Shown here one piece after another: positions 55,164 through 64,000 of a stretch of DNA of 64,000 nucleotides. The translations under genes and the position numbers were made by a program. Under the pieces are notes generated by a model, which was not told where the DNA came from, did not search any database, and saw only the letters and a list, made by a program, of their open reading frames with translations. Each line of letters opens with the position of its first letter. Positions within the stretch are counted from its first letter, which is position 1. The stretch comes from Lithospermum erythrorhizon (lineage: Eukaryota > Streptophyta > Magnoliopsida > Boraginales > Boraginaceae), in NCBI GenBank assembly GCA_019722365.1, contig JADFUC010000852.1, forward strand, positions 1,860,001-1,924,000. The letters are read 5' to 3'.

Positions 55164-57097
55164 TTTTCGTAGATAAGGACGAGTTTCACCATAAATTATT
55201 AATTATTTATTATTTTAGTAAATATAAAATTTATATTATTAGGTTCGCTTTTGAAATAGTATTATATTGTATGAAATTTGAAGGGGTTATATAAAATTGA
55301 TGACAAATCATGATGGATCAAATAAGTAAAAAATTATATTTGAATAGGCCAAATAGTAAAAAATTGATAAGTATCTATGGGTTCCACCTCTAAAATCAAT
55401 CGACAATATGTGAAAGAAATTTCAAACCTTATATATTAATTCTGGGAGTGGCCATTCAACTATCCAGCTCAGCTTCTGGAATTTAACATCACGGGTTACA
55501 CGTGCCCTCATCACCACGGCCCCGACTCTACACGTGATGCTGACGTGTTCCACTCTAAACCACCGATCATGAATTTAGTAGCCCAAGACCTTATATATTA
55601 ATTTGTGGTATCATCAACTATCGATATAAAAAGACGGCCACTTTAACAAAAATACAATATTTTTCTTAAATTTAAATGAATAATATATAATTTTTTGAAA
55701 AATCGAAATTTACCTACTTGGCTCCGTAAGAGCTTTGCCCCTACATCTTGTGTACACTTCTTTTTTGAAGAATTTTTTTAACAATTTAGATTATCGTTAA
55801 ACTAAAAAATCGATAATGAGATAGTTACTCCGTATATATTCATAGGTAATATAAAAGTGAGAATCGCGTGACCTCCACTTACGCGTGGAGGATTTTTTTT
55901 TTTTTAATAATTTTTGGGCCACGCGCTAGACTTTCTTTTTTTAGCATCCAATTTTTTTTAGTTATTTTTTTTCTTTTTAGCGGCATTGCCATGTATTAAA
56001 AAGCCAGATTTCAAAATTTATTGAAAACATATAATTAAATTTTGTCTCCATCTTTCGATCCGTTTTCATTCCGCTATTTTTCTTTCCTTCACTCAACATC
56101 TTCTATTCAGCTATCGAATCGGGCGATTTATCATCTCAGGATAATTTTTTTCGCTTTTGATCTTTTTCGAACGAAGAAATCAAATAGTTAGGCCCATTTT
56201 TTATGTATTTGATTTTAAAGCAAATACCAGCCAATTTCCACCTTGACGATTTCGATTTTTAAAAAGTTAGCCATGTTTCAATTCCTTTCAATGTAGATTT
56301 TCTTGTCGTCAGATCAAACATTTCGCTGATTTAAAGATTTTGCTATATCTTCTATACCAATTATCCGCCTCAAATTCTATCATTTTACTATTCAACTGCT
56401 TTCATTCGCTTCTTTCGTTATCACTGGCACTATCATTCGCGACAGCTTTCTCAGATGCGCAATTTACGCAATTCTTTATTCGTTACTGCCAGTTGTCAGC
56501 TACTACCAACTTTTTTTTTTGATCCACCATTCGACGTATTATCTCGCTTCGTATGAATAAAAAGCACCTGATTGAGATAAGAATATTACCGACATTACTA
56601 TCGATCCGCTTTTAATTTTGCTTATATTATTAATTTTGACATATTTAAAATTGGGGACGTTACAAAAAGTATTTAAACTTTTCGCTTATTATAATTAGAT
56701 CAACTTTTGTTATGTACGTCAAATGACAGGACCACCTACAACTAGTTATAAGAATAAATGTAAAAATCTATAGCATATGTCGCAATGTCTTCCGCATGTG
56801 AAGCACCCTATTAATAAGCCTTGATGATGTGTACAACAATTTATGTCCAAATGAAATGCACAACATTTTTTGTTCCATGTGATGATGTGAACATATACTG
56901 AAACTCCACATCCATATAATTGGTTAGTCATCATAATATATGTATGTCTTCAAGAAGTAGTTCAAGTTCAAATAATATTCTCCGTTGATCTTGAATTGAA
57001 GAATAGGGATTAAGTTGAGCAATCACTCTCCATCTATCAATGTCCTTCTTCGAGTAGTTCTTTCTCCAAGCAAGTTAAAAGCTCATCCTCTCTTTGT
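55164..57097. other. Intergenic, nothing recognised
   Basis: No gene was found. 55900-56560 is T/C-rich ('tttttcgctttt', 'ctttcc' words), giving Leu/Ser/Phe-rich frames without family similarity. A short GC-richer patch (55480-55570) has 'cacgtg' and 'acgtgttcc' words but no structure I can name. Confidence 0.3.
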
Positions 57098-58054
57098 GAA
57101 ATATCCGAGAAAATTGGGAAAATAGCATATATTTAACTAAAAATTTAATTTAGAACACCCTTCCTAATTTCTTAGTAAAAATAACATACCTTTCCTATAA
57201 ATTATCTAAAATACCCCATATTAAAAACTAGGCATAATTCATCTTTTTCCCCACCCTCACTCTACTCCAACCACCACCCCACCCCACCACCCTCCCCCTC
57301 AAAAAAGCAGCAACCCCCGCCTGCCTCCCCCTCCGGCGATCTCTTCCTCCTACGCGGCCCAAACTACTTCGCCACCAAATCCAAAAGCCCCTCCAAAACC
57401 TGTTTTTTGACCCATGAAGTTTTTTGTTGCTCAATTTTCCTCTCGTTATCAGAACCAGAAAGGGTTGAAAATTGAAGAGTTTGTAACCCAAAAGGGGTAT
57501 TTTCCTCTCTTTATCAGAACCAGAAAGGGTTGAAAATTGAAGAGTTTGTAACCCAAAAGGGGTAAAAAAATTGAAGTTAAAGTTGTTGCTACTGAAATTG
57601 TTTAAGGAGGTTTTGAAATAGTGACATGAATTTTGGGACAAATTGGGTTGAGGAATGTAGCTAAATGGAGAATATGGGGTGGTTGAGAGAGGGGTTGGTG
57701 GTGGAAGACGGTGGAGGGCGGCGCCGGAGATTTCGCGTTGGCATAAGCTGCCGTAGGCTTTTGAGAGGGGTTGTTAGGCTGTTTTTGAGGGGAGGGTGGT
57801 GGGGTGGGGCTGTGGGTGGGGAAATGGGGAAGGGGAAAGGGGTGGGGTTGTGGGTGGGGTGGGACAGTGGTGGTTGGGGGAAGAGGGTGGGATGGTGGTT
57901 GGGGGCAGGAATGGAAAAGAAGATGAATTGTGCTTAGGTATTTTAGATAATTTATAGGGGAGGTGTGCTATTTTTGTTAATAAATTAAGAAGTATGTTCT
58001 AAGTTAAATTTTTGGTTAAATGTGTACTATTTTCCCAATTTTGTCGAAATATCC
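57098..58054. mobile_element. Mutator-like foldback element with 9-bp target duplication
   Basis: The element 57107-58045 (939 bp) is flanked on both sides by GAAATATCC (57098-57106 and 58046-58054), the 9-bp duplication typical of Mutator-like transposons. The ends are inverted: gagaaaattgggaaaatag on the left, and gacaaaattgggaaaatag as the reverse complement of the right. The match continues about 190 bp or more, through 'tttaactaaaaattta', 'aaattatctaaaatacc' and into C-rich (left) versus G-rich (right) arms. The interior holds a 65-bp tandem duplication (57435-57564). No transposase is present, so it is non-autonomous and would fold into a long hairpin. The Gly/Arg-rich frames at 57228-57641 and 57665-57937 are products of the G/C-rich arms. 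Confidence 0.85.
57435..57564. repeat. 65-bp tandem duplication inside the foldback element
   Basis: Two adjacent units of 65 bp, beginning ttttcctctc at 57435 and 57500, nearly identical (gttatcagaacc versus tttatcagaacc). Confidence 0.9.
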
Positions 58055-59838
58055 ATCATCAATGTTTGATTGTGGTTGTTTAAAAATCAATAGCCAAAGT
58101 ATGAATTAATACTAGTATTACACTAGTTTTGAGTAAACACTTTCATACAAACTCAATAACTATTAACTCTAAAGATTTTATCAGTGGGATTTTAATTGGT
58201 CAAACAAAAAAATTATATTATTTTTAATAGATATATAAAATTTTTATTTGAATTCAATTTAAATTATCATATACTTCATCCGTTTCAAAATATATGATTT
58301 TATAATTTTTTTATAATAATTAATTGTTTAAACAATTATCTATATGAGATAGAGGAAGTAAATAATAAAATACATGTACAATCCTATCATTATTGATGTA
58401 TTTTCACAAATGATCATTCAACATTGGAAAAATAATTTAAATGGTCACATAACTCAAAACTTAATACTATCTTTTAAGAATAGGAGGGGTGAATTTAAGT
58501 AGAAAAAGAAAGCTCGGTATGGGTGCCTATATTTGCAAGATTTCTTGTTTGTGTAACAGAGCACACAAGGAATTTCGATTTTTTCATTGTATATAACAAT
58601 TAAATGACGGGACATATCGTAAACTACACGATATCAAAATAACCATATCGTGATGGACACGCTACGGCGCATCGATGTCGCGGTGTAACGTAGGTCATGA
58701 CATCCATCACCGCCACGCCGCAGGCGCACGGCTACCACACGACATGCCGATTATTATACGGCGACTCTACATGATATATATGTATCATGTATCATGTGGA
58801 GCCACACGATATGGTAATTAACATATCGTGTGAGAGATTGTTTTGATATCGCCATGCTCACAATATATAAAAGGAGAAAATCGGTATTATGTTGATCTGC
58901 ACATAATTTTGTATTGCATTTAGTTTTTGCCTCCATGGGTATATGTATGTCACACACTAACACCTGAAGATGCAGAAGGGTAAAAAACTTTACTATGAGG
59001 AGAAAAGAATAGTGATTGTTTTGTCATCCAACCAGGCTGCTTCACAGCTTCATATATTCAAAATAGTAGCCAATCTAGTACGTTGTGCTCTCCTCTCATC
59101 TATCACTCTTTTGGGTTTCTATTTCCTTTATTTTTTATAGTCAAATGATGTTTTATATATAAATTTGAAAATGTGGAAGCACACATGACCTTCTTTATTA
59201 CAACCTGTATATACCCAACATATAATCTAAGCATCTAACTCGTTTCCAATATAAGGAGTATTTCTTATTCTTTGATATATATAATTACTAGCTATAAAGC
59301 CTCTCAAGTGACGGGCTAGAATATAATCCACTTAAGTATAGGTCTAATTATATATGGATTGAAACTACAGTATAAGAAGAATAATTGTTAGCTATTACTC
59401 TGAATAAGAGTCCCAACTCCCAATCCAAGAAGTCAAGAACTAACATGTCTTTTTCTTCACTGGGTAATCATCTAAGGCTAACTATGCTAAGAGATTCCAT
59501 GTGGGCAACAAACTCAGCATCAAACTCAGCATACTATTTGGACCCTCAATGGCCTCCTATCAATAATTAATAAATAAAACATATTAATCTCTCCTCTCTC
59601 ACTCTTCTCACTCCCTGGGTTTAAAAAATCAAACAAAATTTCAGAAAAAATTTTACCTTAATTTCTACATCAAAAATCAACAAAATCACATCTAAATCCA
59701 AAATAAGAGAAGGTATTTAATCACCTCAAGATATGTGTCGATTTTTTTGTATATAATTATAGTATTTTAGTTTTTTTTTCAAAAATAAAAATTAACATCA
59801 AATTTGTGCTTATACTCTACTGCTCCAATATAAATTAG
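58055..59838. other. Intergenic, with a cluster of 'atatcgtg' palindromic words
   Basis: No gene was recognised. Between 58605 and 58845 the words acatatcgt, cacgatat, catatcgtg, cacgacatg and acatatcgtgtg recur in both orientations around a GC-rich core (58650-58760). A small frame from 59443 (MSFSSLGNHLRLTMLRDSMW start, ending at 59570) has an ATG and 42 codons but no similarity I know. Confidence 0.35.
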
Positions 59839-60065
59839 TAAATGCATGTTAATTTTTAATTCTAAAATATATAGTTTGTGATTCAATTCCTCAAATTTAG
59901 GGTTCTAAGTATAAAATTAGCAAAATTGGGGATTAATAAATTATTAAATGCATGTTAATTTTTAATTCTGAAATATATTTGTGATTTGAATTCTCAATTT
60001 AGGGTTCTAAGTCTAAAATCAGCAAAATTAGGGATTAATAAATTATTAAATGCATGTTAATTTTT
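59839..60065. repeat. ~106-bp tandem repeat, 2.1 units
   Basis: The unit begins aaatgcatgttaatttttaa, continues with 'tttagggttctaagt' and 'agcaaaatt', then 'ggggattaataaattatta' or 'agggattaataaattatta'. Starts lie near 59839, 59946 and 60051. Confidence 0.85.
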
Positions 60066-60169
60066 TTAATGCTACATTATTATACATAATGTAATGGAGA
60101 GTATGTATATACATTAAATAAATAGAATGAAGTAATTAAAAATAGTCTTAATATGTGAGTTTTATGTGC

Positions 60170-60540
60170 AAAATGAAGCGATCTGGAATTCGGCATATGT
60201 ATATGTGAATGGCTTAACTTATCGAGTATATACGTGGTATATATGTGTGGTTATGATAGCGAGAATCTAACTGATGATTATTTTTGGTATATGTGTATAT
60301 GTATATATGTTTACATTTCAAAGGTATACGTAGTATACCGCATCGATAAGATACGATACGCAGTATTCTAATAAGAGTATATACGATACCGTGCATTTAA
60401 TGCATATGTAGGATATGTATATGCGTGTGTATTTAACTTATTGATTATATATGTGTATCAACCGCTGAGAGTATACATATATGTATTTAACTCGATGAAT
60501 ATATTTATATATGTGTATCGACAAACTTGCGTACAAATTT
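60170..60540. repeat. TG/TA-rich simple-sequence region, left of the unknown decayed frame
   Basis: Dense 'tatatgtgtatatgtata' words interrupted by 'gata' and 'gagta' words. It resembles the tract at 61890-62250 on the other side of the decayed coding segment. Confidence 0.55.
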
Positions 60541-61885
60541 GTTATGGTCAAAACATTCCAATTCCGGCGCTTAATACTGTAAGACATCCAGAACTGGAAC
60601 TTGGGCTTCTTCCGAATTTCGAATTGTTCTCGCAAAAGACAAATGATAGGTTAAATAAGGGCGTTGGGAGTTCAGAAGAAAATAACTATCAACTTGTAGT
60701 TTATGGGGGTAACACTGATTTATACGACGGCAGACATCGATGAAATAAGAAGTGCCAAGAGTATCAGTAATGAGAAATTATTTAGAAAGCTGAAGAAGGG
60801 GAAGGAATTAAAGAGAATAAGTGAGAAAGGTATTAAAAAGAAGAAAAATCTATATGACTTTGGGTACAAATGTGTTATACTAACAAAGATACATCACAAA
60901 AGTTTCAGAAATTAAAGAGAGAATAAAACATATTGAAAAAATTAATGTACTTAAAATAGTTGGATTTCTTTTGAATCACAAAAATGAGTCTTTAAGCATA
61001 GCTATCATTCAATCATTATATGGCTTTATAAACTTCATCTCAACACAACTAAAAGTTGATTTGTTTTGTGCCTTCAGTTTGAAACGAGGAGATGTAAATG
61101 GGGAGCGCATAACTTGCCTTGGGGACCCAGTGAGTGATCAATTATTTAGACGTTCTAAAAGAAGCTTCACATCAGAAAAGAGTTGATATGCCGCTTCATA
61201 GACGAGCAAGGAGGTAGTAGTAAATATTAGTGATATATACAAGAAGCTCGCGTATCTGGAAGATAAGGACACTTGGATCAAAGCGATAATTTTGTGTCAG
61301 ACGTGGATATGTTCTCTGGGCCTCGCTTGAAATGGCTTAATTAATTTGAGATAATGACTGTGACAAGAATATCGGGAGGTGGATCGAGTACAACTAGTGC
61401 GAACATATACTCTTTGATCACTCAGGAAAAAGCATCGACGAGAAGAAAAGACATCCAAATGCCGATTTTCATTTCCTCATGATTCACAGCATTTGACGTG
61501 ATTGAGGACGTTGCATCTTCATCTTCCAAATATGTCCAACTCAAGTAGTGAGGACATCGACCAAATCTTGGCCAAATTTGACAAATTGGCAAAAGGAAAA
61601 AGTTTGGAAATGTTATAGGAAAGAAGATGACTCCTGCAGAATGTTCAACTGGGAAACGAAGCCGAGTATTCCCCTGGTCAGTGTTGGAAAAGTTGAACAG
61701 ATGCCAACAACTCAATCATGCAAGAGTTTGGAACAATGTAATCAATACATTGATTGCAGTTTACAACATCAAGGCAGCGGACGAATCGGCTCGCATGAAT
61801 TGAAAAAGAAGAGAGAAGAACTTGAAGCAAGTAAAGGAAAAGAAAGCACAAATTGCTCAAGTTTCGAGAAAAGAAGATCAGTGAG
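60541..61885 (+). pseudogene. Decayed coding sequence of unknown origin
   Basis: Codon-like composition in short plus-strand pieces that shift frame. One (60441-60743 frame) includes ALNTVRHPELELGLLPNFEL and DRLNKGVGSSEENNYQLVV. Another (from about 60970) includes LKVDLFCAFSLKRGDVNGER and ITCLGDPVSDQLFRRS. A third (from about 61626) reads MTPAECSTGKRSRVFPWSVL, then EKLNRCQQLNHARVW and NNVINTLIAVYNIKAADESA, before a stop; a basic K/E-rich stretch follows. The pieces look like one ancient gene or transposon frame broken by indels. I do not recognise the family, and TG/TA-rich repeats bound it on both sides. It may be part of a transposable element. Confidence 0.35.
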
Positions 61886-61889
61886 TTTC

Positions 61890-62250
61890 TTTTCTAGTAT
61901 TTCTGTAGTATATATACATCAATTTATGAGAGTACATATATATATATACATTAATTAGATGAATGAGTAGGAGCATGTGTATATATCTATACTCTGATTG
62001 AGAGATGTATATGTATATTAAAGTACATATAGAATAAGTCTATATTGATATAGACACATACATACATTATCTCGAGAGTACATATACATATCTATATGTA
62101 TATGTGTGTATATGTATACTCTGATTGACAGATGTATGTGTGTATATGTATACACTGATTGAGAGATGTATATAAAGTACAAGTAGTACTACGAATAACA
62201 AGATATGTATACCTGTGGTACTCATTAACGAATTAATAAGTAGATACTTT
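61890..62250. repeat. TG/TA-rich degenerate tandem region
   Basis: The words 'tatactctgattgagagatg' and 'tatatgtgtgtatatgtata' recur near 61990, 62110 and 62150 with a period of about 40-50 bp. Similar in composition to 60170-60540. Confidence 0.6.
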
Positions 62251-64000
62251 TTCATTTTTCAAATACTAATATAACTCATAAAAACATATGCCATGAAAAC
62301 AGCATTGGCAATGAAGAGAATCCGAGGAAGAGTCCAAGGAAGTGTACACATATACACATGTACTTTATTATTATTATCAATATAAATAGTTGGTTCTCCT
62401 TATTTATGACAATGATCTTTTAAAGTAGATTATATGAATAGAAGGTTAGAAAAATGTTAAGAGATTATGGACTAGAAGCTCAGTTTTATCCATTTCATAG
62501 CTTAGTTGAATAGATTGTGAGAAAATGCAAAGAGCTAAAAATCATTAGTAATATATCTAGTAACTTATGTAACTAATTCATTATACTAATAATGTTCAAT
62601 TCAATACAATTAATTATTTTTGAGAAAAAAGTTACAACTCTTGGATGGAGTTACATGACTCATTATTATTTGCGTGTACTAATAATGTTTAATTTAGTTA
62701 CTGAGTTACATATGAATTCACCACATTTATACTTCAATAATGTTCAATTCATTAAGTGCTCACGAATTAATATAATTGTGATAATAATAAGATGAAAATA
62801 ATTAATTTTAGTGGAAATATTTTAGTTTGAAGGAAAATATGTTCTTAATAAAAAATGAAAGAATGGTTGATTTTATCTAAATTTTTAGAAGACATATAAA
62901 TATATATTTTAATCATAAGTTAAATCTTGATATTTTTTGTTAAATCTTGATATTTTTATTCAAGTTTTATTGTTTTGTTTTAACATAAAGTGTAACATTA
63001 TACCATTTAATTTATTATGTTATGATGATTTTATAGCATATTATTGTATTATTCATATGATGCTTAACAATTATATAATATACGAAATACATAATATAAT
63101 ATTATAGTTACATAAAACTCTTTATATTTTTATCAACCATAAAATAATTGTAATTATTAAATATAGTAATTCTTTAACTTCATATTAAATTATTACTATT
63201 TGTGAATTAATGTTTAGTATTTAAAGTATTTGGGGTGTATAAATGTCTTTATAAAAATGAAAGAAATATCAAACCTTATTCACGCATTTGGCCAGATATG
63301 ATTAAACAAAACTACATGAAAATATCCAATATATAGGTGAAACATAATACACATAGATATCCAAAACATAATACTATAGTTTAGATGAAATTTTTTCCTT
63401 CATCTAACCATAAATGATGTTGAAATCTGACCTTTTACTTTGTAATGCTTTAAGTTTGCAAATGTTGAATACTAACATATGTTATATGATATAATAATGG
63501 TAAAATTATCAAAAAATTTACAGCACAATACAAAGTAATTATTATCAACCATAGATAGGATGCCTCTAGCCTAGCAAATTGAAAGAAATGCTCATATTTT
63601 ACAACACATTAACTAATAGATTAGGGGGCTATTGGTAATTGCACATTTGTTTGATATAATAATGTGAAACAGTTGAGTCAATCAAACTGACATATTAAAA
63701 GGTATTCAGACCACCAATAATCTAAATCCTTCATAAAATAAAAATAAAAAAATCTTTGAATATCCAGTATTATTATATTATTAAACTAAAACTACAATAT
63801 GACTAATTACCACATTATAACTATGATATGATAAAGAATGAAAAAACAAACAACTCCTATTATTAATTTTATATCCAGTAGAGAGTTTAACAACAAAACA
63901 CTAAAAATAATATGAAAATACCGAAAAATATAAAATTCGATCCTAAAAGAATCAAACTACAACCCAGACACGTATTCTAAATTGTAACAATCATCCATAC
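62251..64000. other. AT-rich intergenic, nothing recognised
   Basis: No gene, RNA or element end was seen up to the window edge. 'aataatgttcaattcaat' recurs near 62590 and 62736, and 'ttaaatcttgatattttt' is duplicated at 62920-62957. Confidence 0.4.

Noticed and set aside
57228..57937. Two Gly/Arg-rich open frames of 137 and 90 residues on opposite strands
   Set aside because: They are mirror products of the C-rich and G-rich arms of the foldback transposon, not genes.

Overview
This is a 64-kb piece of a plant nuclear genome, almost certainly a eudicot. It is AT-rich. Genes have many short GT-AG introns, and several encode plant-type proteins (an ALOG/LSH regulator, a DUF761 protein, a plant casein-kinase-1-like kinase). 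Most intergenic space is transposon debris, including a CACTA element, Stowaway-type MITEs and a Mutator-type foldback element. The recurring 'actccgta' motif is compatible with Caryophyllales, but I cannot fix the species. There is no prokaryotic operon, CRISPR array or phage.

Layout. 1-3640: retroelement-like debris, then two unrelated tandem arrays (43-bp and about 32-bp units). 3661-5210: ribosomal protein eL14 (+, 3 exons, 134 aa). 5407-6272: a small terminal-inverted-repeat (TIR) element. 6427-11922: casein kinase 1-like kinase (-, 14 exons, 449 aa) with a Stowaway MITE in intron 9. 12.9-15.2 kb: repeat copies, including a 1.4-kb element with TIRs over 250 bp. 15823-16248: small DUF761 protein (-). 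17815-24174: ribophorin II / oligosaccharyltransferase subunit RPN2 (+, 19 exons, 691 aa). 24.2-40.7 kb: gene-poor, with MITE fragments, tandem repeats, a 2.5-kb TIR element and an LTR-like piece. 40703-41296: ALOG/LSH transcriptional regulator (-, single coding exon, 197 aa). 42050-55163: a degenerate 13.1-kb CACTA (En/Spm) transposon with recognisable TNP2 transposase remnants; its left end lies about 0.75 kb upstream of the ALOG start codon. 57107-58045: a Mutator-like foldback element with a perfect 9-bp target duplication. 60.5-61.9 kb: decayed coding sequence of unknown origin between TG/TA-rich tracts. 62.3-64 kb: AT-rich, nothing recognised.

The five genes are independent housekeeping or regulatory loci (translation, signalling kinase, ER N-glycosylation, unknown small protein, organ-boundary regulation) and form no functional cluster. 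I reconstructed gene models by hand from splice signals and reading frame. They join in frame throughout, with one anomaly: RPN2 intron 8 needs a CT instead of a GT donor, and intron 9 uses a GC donor. I found no evidence of a novel biological system. The most interesting content is transposon architecture and the RPN2 splice-site irregularities.
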